NCBI GenBank assembly: GCA_016212295.1
Contig: JACRGO010000174.1
Span: 1-34,096, forward strand
Length of the DNA stretch: 34,096 nucleotides
Direction: 5' to 3'
Source: Nitrospinota bacterium
GTDB lineage: Bacteria > Nitrospinota > Nitrospinia > JACRGO01
A program made the translations under genes and the position numbers. Position 1 is the first letter of the stretch; the number at the start of each line of letters is the position of its first letter. The notes beneath the pieces were generated by a model that saw nothing but the letters and a program-made list of their open reading frames with translations, was not told the DNA's origin and did not search any database. This document shows positions 16,560 through 23,513 of this stretch, piece by piece.

Positions 16560-16735
16560 GATATTTCAGATTTCAGATTTTAGATTGGAAGAATATAAAA
16601 ACAAAATATCCTGTGCATCCTGTCTATCCCTGTTAAATTTTCTTTGGCAGGGATGGACAAGATAGGCAGGATAAAGATGAAAAGAAAAATCTACCACAAA
16701 TCTGAAATCTAAAATCGCAAATCTAAAATTAATTT
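16560..16735. repeat. Nested AGATTTCAGATTT and CCTGTCTATCCCTG inverted repeats
   Basis: Outer arms ATTTCAGATTTTAGATT and AATCTGAAATCTAAAATCGCAAATC enclose inner arms ATCCTGTGCATCCTGTCTATCCCTG and CAGGGATGGACAAGATAGGCAGGAT. The outer family recurs at 23405-23500. It lies between dsbD and tlpA. Confidence 0.75.
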
Positions 16736-16760
16736 CATCGGTTCTTATCGCCTGCCGTTT

Positions 16761-18743
16761 TTATTTCGCTGTTTCAATCATTTTCTTCATGGTATTCACA
16801 GCGTCGTACTGGGTCCCCTTCCAGAAAAATCCGCCATCAGGCCTCAGGATCACAAAAAAGGGAAGCCCGGTTTTAAGTTCGGCGTATTTGGGGTCTTCCT
16901 GGAATTTTTTAAATATTTCATCGGTATCGTAAATTTTCAATAGAACAGCCTTTTGCAATGCCTGATTCAATTCATCATTGCTCAAGGACAGCTTCTTGAA
17001 CGCTATGCAGTTGGCGCACCAGTCCGCGTAAAAATCAATGAATACCGGCTTCTTTTCCTTCATTGCCAGGGCCTTGGCCTTTTCCAGATCGCGCTGCCAG
17101 ACCAGATTCCCATGTTTTTCCGTCCCTTCCCCTTCTCCCGCGCCGGTGGTGGAAACTATCCGCGCCGACCCGTTAGGCTCAAGGAGAAGGCCGGACTGGC
17201 CTAATCCGTTAAAAAAGAAATGAAAGCCGAATATGAAAAGAATTACAGAGAACGCTTTTTTAAGTTTTTCGTTGGGGCCGCCTTTATCCACCCAGGGGGC
17301 CAGGAGTCCCATGTATATGGAGGCGAAAATCGATACGACCCCAAGCAAGACCCCGTAAGCCACCTCGGGCTTGACCCTGGCCACGCCCATTCCCTTCATG
17401 TAATAGGAGAAAGCGAAGTACAGGATGGCGAATCCAAGGATGTATTTCACGTATATCATCCAGGTCCCGGCCCTGGGCATTTTATTGCTGAATAGTCCCA
17501 CCAAAAGGAAAGGTATGCCTATGCCTATCCCGAAGCCTCCCATCAATAGGCCGCCTTTCCCGGCGATCAAGGATTTTTGAAGCGGAGAGATGACCTGTCC
17601 GGCCGCCACCAGTTCCGCGCTGAATTCCGCGATCCGGTTCGCCACCTGCAGGAGCAGGGCGAACACCACAGGCCCAACGCATGGGGAGACCACCAGGCCG
17701 GCCACCATTCCCATGAGGAAGGTGCCTGTGTATCCTGCCTTTGAGCTCACCGTGGAGTCTATTTTGGCGGTGAAATCCTGGCCGAGGGCGAAATCATAAA
17801 ACCCAAGCATGGAAAGGGCGAAGAGGGCGAAGAAAACCGCGAAAAGAAGGTTCACCGCCGCGCTCCGCATGATGGTGTTCAAGGCGCCGCCCGTCATGCC
17901 CGCCACGTATCCCATGACAATATAGGTGAGGATGATTCCCGTGAAATAAAGGAGTGAGTGCCTGACCCCCTCCTCCCTGGAACCGCCGCCTCTTTGAACG
18001 AGAATAGCGGAGGTTATTGGCAGCATTGGATAGACGCATGGAGTCGCGGCGGACAGCAGACCCGCGAGGACCATGAATAGAAAGGATATTATTATATTTC
18101 TGGAGTATTGCCTGTATTTCCCCAGGAGCCATCCGGTTGCGCCCTCTCCATCAGCTTCCTGGGCGGTTTCAACAGGGGCGCTGACTTGAGCGGATTTTTG
18201 GGTTGTCCCGGCTTTTACGGAGCCGCCCTCCTTTCCCCCAGCAAGGGAGACGGGCAGGGAAAGCGAGGCGGTTTGGGGGGGGAGGCATATATTGGTCACG
18301 TCGTTGCAAATTTGTGTCTGGACCAATATAGGGAAACTTTTGCTTTCAGCCGGGGCGCCGGACGCTTCAACGGAGAACTTATATTCGCCCTTGCCGCGGA
18401 GGACTGTTGCCTTTACCTTTTCCTCCCTTTCGCCTTCCGGGCTTTTTAATGTATTGACCTTATAGCCGCCTTTTTCCAACTCAGTGAAGTCGAATTCGAT
18501 TGGGAGAAAGAACCCTTCATCACCGCTGTCAATGTAGGCGTGATGATCATCCGGCACAACCAGCCGGACCGTGAAATCCGCCTTTGAGCCTGGCTCGACC
18601 TCGATTTTCGGCTCCAAAAGTTCTAATTGAACCTGAGGGGATGCTTTGGCGTGGCTCAGGATAGGATGGCGCGCCGCAACAAGAAAAAACAACAGGGAAA
18701 GCGCTGCCATGAAAACGGCCTTATTTTGCCGGTGGAAAATCAT
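16761..18743 (-). CDS. dsbD: Thiol:disulfide interchange protein DsbD
   Basis: A complete 660-residue three-module DsbD. The N-terminal periplasmic alpha domain holds C146 and C153 (ICNDVTNICLPP). The eight-TM beta domain has C236 in TPCVYPMLP and C355 in SPCVGPVV. The C-terminal gamma thioredoxin domain has C576 and C579 in YADWCANC. It carries electrons from cytosolic thioredoxin across the inner membrane to periplasmic thiol proteins such as the TlpA-like protein encoded next. The start was set at MIFHRQ (GGAG 12 bases upstream); an upstream ATG gives an N-terminus translated from repeat DNA. All six redox cysteines are present. Confidence 0.94.
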   Translation of the reverse strand: MIFHRQNKAVFMAALSLLFFLVAARHPILSHAKASPQVQLELLEPKIEVEPGSKADFTVRLVVPDDHHAYIDSGDEGFFLPIEFDFTELEKGGYKVNTLKSPEGEREEKVKATVLRGKGEYKFSVEASGAPAESKSFPILVQTQICNDVTNICLPPQTASLSLPVSLAGGKEGGSVKAGTTQKSAQVSAPVETAQEADGEGATGWLLGKYRQYSRNIIISFLFMVLAGLLSAATPCVYPMLPITSAILVQRGGGSREEGVRHSLLYFTGIILTYIVMGYVAGMTGGALNTIMRSAAVNLLFAVFFALFALSMLGFYDFALGQDFTAKIDSTVSSKAGYTGTFLMGMVAGLVVSPCVGPVVFALLLQVANRIAEFSAELVAAGQVISPLQKSLIAGKGGLLMGGFGIGIGIPFLLVGLFSNKMPRAGTWMIYVKYILGFAILYFAFSYYMKGMGVARVKPEVAYGVLLGVVSIFASIYMGLLAPWVDKGGPNEKLKKAFSVILFIFGFHFFFNGLGQSGLLLEPNGSARIVSTTGAGEGEGTEKHGNLVWQRDLEKAKALAMKEKKPVFIDFYADWCANCIAFKKLSLSNDELNQALQKAVLLKIYDTDEIFKKFQEDPKYAELKTGLPFFVILRPDGGFFWKGTQYDAVNTMKKMIETAK

Positions 18744-18786
18744 ATTTTCTTTTATCTCCAGGAAGGTGGTGGAATTTATAGCCTTT

Positions 18787-18857
18787 GCGAAGTCATTGGT
18801 CAATAGTCATTGATAAGCAGGAAGACACCTAGTGACCAATGACTAATGACTTCGCCA
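18787..18857. repeat. Inverted TCATTGGTC repeat with core, copy 4
   Basis: GCGAAGTCATTGGTCAATAG, core in opposite orientation (GATAAGCAGGAAGACACCTAG, 18812-18832), then ACCAATGACTAATGACTTCGC. The arm ends are complementary, so the whole unit folds as a hairpin. It lies between dsbD and the first triheme cytochrome. Confidence 0.8.
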
Positions 18858-18870
18858 GGCATTAATTTAA

Positions 18871-19872
18871 CTACCGCTTTTTTAAACTCAAATCCAATGT
18901 CGTGCGGTTATTTGGGTCCATCCTGAAGGTTTGTGTTGAAGTATCATAACCTTTTTTGGAAATAGCCACATTATAATCGCCGGCCTTTACTTTTTTCAGA
19001 ATAAAATTTCCATTTCTGTTGGTATAGCCTTGATACTTGACAATCCTCCCTTGTTTAAGCTTGACCTCCGCGTCAGGAACCGGTCCGCCTACATTGGAAG
19101 TGGAAAGTTCCAGGCAATTCTGATTTACAATCCAATCGCGAATGGTTTGCAACTGCTTCGCGTCGTTAAGATATGGCCACATGGTGCCTAATTGCGAACC
19201 TTTGTCAAGTTTCTGGATTAAAAGAGAATCGGCGCTTCCTGGAGTCAGCATGGCGGGGGCCGTCACATCCGCGTAACTGGCTAAAGGGGAGACGCTCCTT
19301 GCCCCATTGGATTTATGGCATATAACGCACTTTGTGTCAAATATCGGCTTTATGTCCTTATCATAACTTATTTCCCCGGTATCCACCCCTGCCTCCATCA
19401 CCGAACCAGTTAAGCTGTAATCCCTTGCTGGTATGAACACCTTCCCGGGTTTTCCCGCCGCCGGAATATGGCATCCATCATTGTTGCAGCCTCCATAAGC
19501 TGCCTTGGCATTCATGAATAATTCACGGCCCTGGTACGCCACGGAAACCTGTAAAGGCGGCGTCATATTTTCATAGAGCCGGAAATTCCCCACCCGGTTT
19601 GAATACAGAGACGCCTTTACTCCCATCGCGTCAGTGATCTTGATCAATGCCCCTTCCAACGGAATAGATACTCCTTTGTCCAGGTAGATGGTGCCTGCGA
19701 CTGAAAACTTGTTTCCATGGCAGCCCTTGCAATCCTGTCCGGCATTATGAAACTCATTGCCGCAACTTTCAGCAAAAACCTGTTGGGATGCAATTCCAAG
19801 GATCACGGCAAAAAACAGGAAAAGGGAAAAAACTTTATGCGGAAAAACGGGTTTGAATCTGTTCTTGTTCAT
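18871..19872 (-). CDS. Triheme cytochrome c with C-terminal Ig-like domain (paralogue)
   Basis: A 333-residue exported protein, same design as the one at 14919-15974. Signal peptide to about residue 35 (QQVFA), heme sites C48-KG-C51-H52, C129-NNDG-C134-H135 (CX4CH) and C182-VI-C185-H186, then a DWIV-ending cytochrome-like module (SYDKDIKPIF... MWPYLNDAKQLQTIRDWIV) and a carboxypeptidase-regulatory-like domain (TNRNGNFILKKVKAGDYNVAISKKGYD). The first site is CXXCH here but CX4CH in the paralogue. The ATG was chosen for GAGG six bases upstream. The duplication suggests two partners or two positions in one electron chain. The name of the family is not known to me. Confidence 0.83.
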   Translation of the reverse strand: MNKNRFKPVFPHKVFSLFLFFAVILGIASQQVFAESCGNEFHNAGQDCKGCHGNKFSVAGTIYLDKGVSIPLEGALIKITDAMGVKASLYSNRVGNFRLYENMTPPLQVSVAYQGRELFMNAKAAYGGCNNDGCHIPAAGKPGKVFIPARDYSLTGSVMEAGVDTGEISYDKDIKPIFDTKCVICHKSNGARSVSPLASYADVTAPAMLTPGSADSLLIQKLDKGSQLGTMWPYLNDAKQLQTIRDWIVNQNCLELSTSNVGGPVPDAEVKLKQGRIVKYQGYTNRNGNFILKKVKAGDYNVAISKKGYDTSTQTFRMDPNNRTTLDLSLKKR

Positions 19873-19931
19873 TTTAGACCTCAAAAATTTGTTTATTTTT
19901 GTGCAACGCCTTTTCCAGTTTAAATTAAAGA

Positions 19932-20027
19932 ATAGAACACGGATAACGCCGATGTAACGGATTTTCGCGGATAAAACTTCTTTTAATCCGTGATAATCAG
20001 CACAATCCGTGTCATCAGCGTTCTATT
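19932..20027. repeat. ACGCGGATNACACGG-type inverted repeat, copy 1
   Basis: ATAGAACACGGATAACGCCGATGTAACGG, then TAATCCGTGATAATCAGCACAATCCG and TCATCAGCGTTCTAT. The family recurs at 25110-25217. Its end overlaps the stop codon of the SUMF1-fold gene. Confidence 0.75.
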
Positions 20028-20958
20028 TAGACATGGCGCATCGGAATCCTATGTCGGATTTTCTGACGTCGGCTGGATCATTGCATCGATTTGAAACCCT
20101 TACCCTGAATTGGTCGTATTTCCAGGAGCCTCCGCGGGGCGTGAAGGAATCACTCGAGGTTGGAGGGACATGCCCCTTTTCGTTGTGGTTGGAGTACGAG
20201 GTTTCTGAGTATAGGTCCCCGGTCCACTCGAAGACGTTTCCCACCATGTCATACGCGCCGTAAGGGCTCTTCCCATTTTCAAAGCTTCCCACTGGGGCCG
20301 TGAATTTGTAGCCGTCGGCCGCGGAGTTCGCGGCTGGATTGTAATTGGCCCGGTAAACGCCCCCTTCGTCAGGGGCTTCATTTCCCCAGGAATACAGTCT
20401 CCCGTCCGAGGCCCCCCTTGCGGCCTTTTCCCATTCCGCTTCGGTGGGAAGCCTCTTGCCTTGGGAAGCGCAATAAGCCTCGGCTTCATATTTCGCCACC
20501 CCGACCACGGGGGTATTATCTTGATTTGAAAAACGGTCTTTTGAATATGCAAGGTCGGCCTTTCCCCAGAAAAGGGGACGGTCAATCTTATATTTTTCCT
20601 TCCATGCCCAGCCGTCCTTGGACCAGTATTCCTTCTTTTCATAGCCGCCGTTTTTCCTGAACTCCTGGAATTGGGCGTTGGTCACTTCATACTTATCGAT
20701 ATAAAAGGCGTCCAGATAGTGGGTATGCTGGGGCATTTCATCAGGTTCGCCCTCTCCCTCCTTGCTTCCCATGGTGAAGTTTCCCGCCGGAACGGTTACC
20801 ATTGCCTCCATGGCATTGCCTTTACTGGATTTTTTTGCCTTTCCTTTGTTTTGAGCGGCCTTTGCCGGTTTTTCCCCGGCATGGGCGAAATCATAACTAT
20901 TAAAGGAAAGGTAAAAGAGGGATAAAAATAAAAGGGATAAAAAGGCGTATTTTTTCAT
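20023..20958 (-). CDS. Secreted SUMF1/FGE-fold protein, non-catalytic
   Basis: A 311-residue exported protein of the formylglycine-generating-enzyme sulfatase-modifying fold. Signal peptide 1-27 (AHA cleavage), a Lys-rich linker, then the fold: VPAGNFTMGS, IDKYEVTNAQF, RLPTEAEWEKAARG, YSWGN, GAYDMVGNVFEWTGD, PRGGSW and GFRCA. In true FGE a pair of cysteines follows the RGGSW segment. Here that stretch reads KYDQFRVRVSNRCNDPAD and lacks the pair, so sulfatase activation is unlikely. Such domains also serve as ligand-binding or accessory modules. It heads the redox gene series, 150 bases ahead of the first cytochrome, with an intervening repeat. Its role is unknown. Confidence 0.86.
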   Translation of the reverse strand: MKKYAFLSLLFLSLFYLSFNSYDFAHAGEKPAKAAQNKGKAKKSSKGNAMEAMVTVPAGNFTMGSKEGEGEPDEMPQHTHYLDAFYIDKYEVTNAQFQEFRKNGGYEKKEYWSKDGWAWKEKYKIDRPLFWGKADLAYSKDRFSNQDNTPVVGVAKYEAEAYCASQGKRLPTEAEWEKAARGASDGRLYSWGNEAPDEGGVYRANYNPAANSAADGYKFTAPVGSFENGKSPYGAYDMVGNVFEWTGDLYSETSYSNHNEKGHVPPTSSDSFTPRGGSWKYDQFRVRVSNRCNDPADVRKSDIGFRCAMSK

Positions 20959-21349
20959 AAGAGTTTTTCCTTTCTAATAAGAATTAACCACAAAGACATA
21001 GCGCGCATGGCCGCAAGCAAAATAAATTTCGACGTATTCAAACGTTCGACAGTTGAAAAACTTGCGCGGAAAACGCAAATTTATGAACGTAATAAATAAA
21101 GATCACAAAAATTTTTATCTGATTTTTTTCTTTGTGTGCTTGGTGTCTTTGTGGTAAAAAATCTTCTTAAAAAATAAATAGTGTGGCTGTTCGCTTTAAT
21201 TATACAATAAACATACCAATTGATTTCAGTGAATGCTTTTTTCTTTTTCGCCTTGTTTTATATGGACCTTTTGAAATCTTTTCGTTGGACGAGAAATCAA
21301 AATCTGTCTTTTGGGAAAACAACCTGTCTATGCTTGGAGACATTCAAAC
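20959..21349. other. Intergenic region with ACCACAAAGAC repeat
   Basis: AT-rich. ACCACAAAGACATAG near 20989 and the complementary GGTGTCTTTGTGGT near 21144 form a loose inverted repeat. The rest has no coding frame with a ribosome binding site. This must hold the promoter of the SUMF1/cytochrome series and the 3' flank of the peptidase gene; I see no clear promoter. Confidence 0.5.
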
Positions 21350-22489
21350 TCATTTTATTTCCAGCCTCTTGTGAAACCGGGTCAGGTTTTCACAGCCATT
21401 TTTTTTCACGAGCACAACGTCCTCAAGCCGGATTCCTCCCATGCCCCGGTAATAAAGTCCAGGCTCCACTGTGACAATATTGCCGGACTTAAGGACGCAG
21501 GATCTTTCATTCACGCGCGGATACTCGTGCAAACCCAAGCCAAGCCCATGGCCGGCGCCGTGGATAAAACCCTCCTTGCCTCTTTTCCCCTCCTTTTTGG
21601 GAAATCCGTTCTTCTCGAAATGCCGGAGGACCGCCCCATGCACGACGCGCCCGTCCACTCCGTCCCGGATCATCCCAAAGGCCGTGTCCTGGGCCTCGGC
21701 TACAAGGCGGTATGCCTTCCTGGCCAGCTCGTCCGCCTTCCCTTTTACAACGGTGCGGGTGAAGTCGCCGAAATACCCGGTCTTGCAGGACCTTGGGAAA
21801 ATATCCACTATGATCGTCCGGCCGGCCATCAATGGACCGGACCCCTTGTTATGCGGATTTACCCCCTGGCCGCCGCACGCGACAATGGTGTGGCTTATGG
21901 CGCATCCAAGGGAGGTGGCGGTCATGTTGATTTCCACTTGCAGGTCCTCGGCCCTTAGGACCTTCCCATTATAATAAAGCTTCCGGTTATCTCCCACGGA
22001 GGAATCATGGAGGATTCTCAAGGCCGCGGCGAACCCCTTTTCCGCTACCCGGACCGATTTTCTCACGCATTCCACTTCCCAATCCGTTTTAACGGTCCGT
22101 TTTTCAAAAAAAGGCTCCTTTTTAAAATCCACCTTGAAAATTTTCCGCAGCTGGTCCGCGTATTGTATTGGAAAATCCTCTGGGACAAGGATGGATTTCA
22201 CGTTCTCTTTTTTCAGGAGCCATGCTACGGCCTCCGCTGAATCGCTGCCCCCGGCCTTGCTTTTCCTTTGTCCCCGCGCCTCGTCAAGGGTCTTGGACAG
22301 GGAATATACCTTGTCAACCCTGGCCTGCCCCAAGGCCCTTCCGTATTCCAGGTCGGACATAACCACAGCCGACCCTTTCGAGGTCCTGAAATAGATGAAG
22401 GGGTCCGGCACAAAAAAGCCGGCGGCGTAGAGCATGTTCGCGTCCTTTTCGCTGTCGGCGATTATCAATTCCGCGTTGGATTTATTCAT
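21350..22489 (-). CDS. M24 metallopeptidase, Xaa-Pro peptidase-like
   Basis: A 379-residue cytosolic pita-bread-fold enzyme. An N-terminal creatinase-like domain (about 1-135) precedes the catalytic domain. The dinuclear metal ligands can be traced: Asp in IIVDIFPR, Asp in GDFTRTV, His in HGAGHGLGLGLHEYP, Glu in VTVEPGLY and Glu in RLEDVV. It should remove N-terminal residues before proline or act on Xaa-Pro dipeptides. The spacing between the two metal-binding Asp residues is a little longer than in E. coli PepQ/PepP. The ATG at 22489 has no clear Shine-Dalgarno; a TTG ten codons upstream is the alternative. Confidence 0.88.
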   Translation of the reverse strand: MNKSNAELIIADSEKDANMLYAAGFFVPDPFIYFRTSKGSAVVMSDLEYGRALGQARVDKVYSLSKTLDEARGQRKSKAGGSDSAEAVAWLLKKENVKSILVPEDFPIQYADQLRKIFKVDFKKEPFFEKRTVKTDWEVECVRKSVRVAEKGFAAALRILHDSSVGDNRKLYYNGKVLRAEDLQVEINMTATSLGCAISHTIVACGGQGVNPHNKGSGPLMAGRTIIVDIFPRSCKTGYFGDFTRTVVKGKADELARKAYRLVAEAQDTAFGMIRDGVDGRVVHGAVLRHFEKNGFPKKEGKRGKEGFIHGAGHGLGLGLHEYPRVNERSCVLKSGNIVTVEPGLYYRGMGGIRLEDVVLVKKNGCENLTRFHKRLEIK

Positions 22490-22627
22490 AAAAGGAACCA
22501 GTCGCTGAGATTTTTGCAAAATGGTTACAAATTATATCAAAATAACGATGTGGTTTACGATAGCGTTCCTGGCGAAAAAAATTCCTATTGTTTTTCAGCG
22601 GGGAACAAAATAGAAAAAAGAAGTGGA

Positions 22628-22681
22628 TCACACAAAGGCACGAACTCTTTGAATTTTTATAATAATTCTTCGTGCCTTTGT
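22628..22681. repeat. CACAAAGGCACGAA hairpin
   Basis: CACACAAAGGCACGAA and its complement TTCGTGCCTTTGTG enclose an AT-rich loop. It lies in the divergent region between the M24 peptidase gene and the plus-strand gene at 22701. Confidence 0.7.
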
Positions 22682-22700
22682 GCCTTCGTGTGAGAATAAA

Positions 22701-23375
22701 ATGTCAAAGACCAAAAACTTTTTTCATTACCTGCGCGTCTCAATCCTTTTCGCGGTCCTGGCGGTAATCCTCCTTTCCGCGGCCGGGGGCTTTCTGGCCA
22801 AGCCCCAAAAACTGGAAGTGGACCACGGGGTAGTCATCGACGAAAACTCACTGGACCCCACGAAAATCGAGCCTGTGGAAGCCGGGGACCGGCTTACGCC
22901 CCTTATAACTTACACCCTTGACGCCTCTGACGTCGAGAAATGGACCTACTTCGATTTTTCAAGGGGAGGCGTCGTGGAAGACGCGGAAATGAACTCCCTG
23001 GACTGGGACTTGGCCTTCAGGAGGGCAAGGATATTGACCAATAGCGGCGCCAACAACAAGAGCGGCAAGGGGGGGGCAATGGCAATGGAATCAAAGGCCC
23101 TGGATAAAATCGCCCAGGTCCCGGAAAACAAAAATTTTGAAATAGATTACAGGCCGTACAACAAGGCCGAGAACGAAAATCCGGCCCTGGCAAAATGGTA
23201 TAATTATAATTACATCAACCACAGGCTGGATCCGAAACCGGAAGTGTATATCATAAAGACCGCTGATGGGAGGTTCGCGAAAATAAGGATACTGACTTAT
23301 TATTGCAGGGGCGAAAAGGCCGGATGCTATACTATCCAGTATGTGTACCAGGGCGGAAACTCCACCGGATTCTGA
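22701..23375 (+). CDS. HmuY-like protein, possible heme binder
   Basis: A 224-residue protein with an N-terminal hydrophobic helix (about 12-34) that may be an uncleaved anchor. The rest is extracytoplasmic, with the HmuY-family layout: WTYFDFSRGGVVEDAEMNSLDWDLAFRRARILTNSGANNKSGKGGAM, then YIIKTADGRFAKIRILTYYC and VYQG near the end. HmuY of Porphyromonas binds heme at the surface. The two His ligands of that protein are not evident here, so heme binding is only a possibility. With cytochrome genes 3 kb away a link to heme handling is tempting but unproven. The start is an ATG with weak GAG upstream; a GTG seven codons earlier is possible. Confidence 0.65.
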   Translation: MSKTKNFFHYLRVSILFAVLAVILLSAAGGFLAKPQKLEVDHGVVIDENSLDPTKIEPVEAGDRLTPLITYTLDASDVEKWTYFDFSRGGVVEDAEMNSLDWDLAFRRARILTNSGANNKSGKGGAMAMESKALDKIAQVPENKNFEIDYRPYNKAENENPALAKWYNYNYINHRLDPKPEVYIIKTADGRFAKIRILTYYCRGEKAGCYTIQYVYQGGNSTGF

Positions 23376-23404
23376 CCCAAATCATGGTAGTCTCTCGAAA
23401 AGCT

Positions 23405-23500
23405 ATCAAAGATATTTAAAATTTTAGATTGAAAAAATATAAAAAATCTGCCACAAATCTGAAATCTAAAATCGCAAATCTAAAATTAATTTCATCTATG
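23405..23500. repeat. AGATTTCAGATTT inverted repeat, copy 2
   Basis: ATATTTAAAATTTTAGATTG and AAATCTGAAATCTAAAATCGCAAATC match the outer arms at 16560-16735 and end in TAAAATTAATTTCATC as that copy does, without the CCTGTCTATC centre. It separates the HmuY-like and M50-like genes. Confidence 0.75.
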
Positions 23501-23513
23501 GCTTGATAAAAAT

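Noticed and set aside
16761-18803. DsbD starting at the upstream ATG (18803)
   Set aside because: The added residues are translated from dispersed repeat DNA, and the later ATG gives a normal signal peptide with a Shine-Dalgarno.
20023-20958. Formylglycine-generating enzyme activity
   Set aside because: Fold motifs are present but the catalytic cysteine pair is missing, and no sulfatase gene is nearby.
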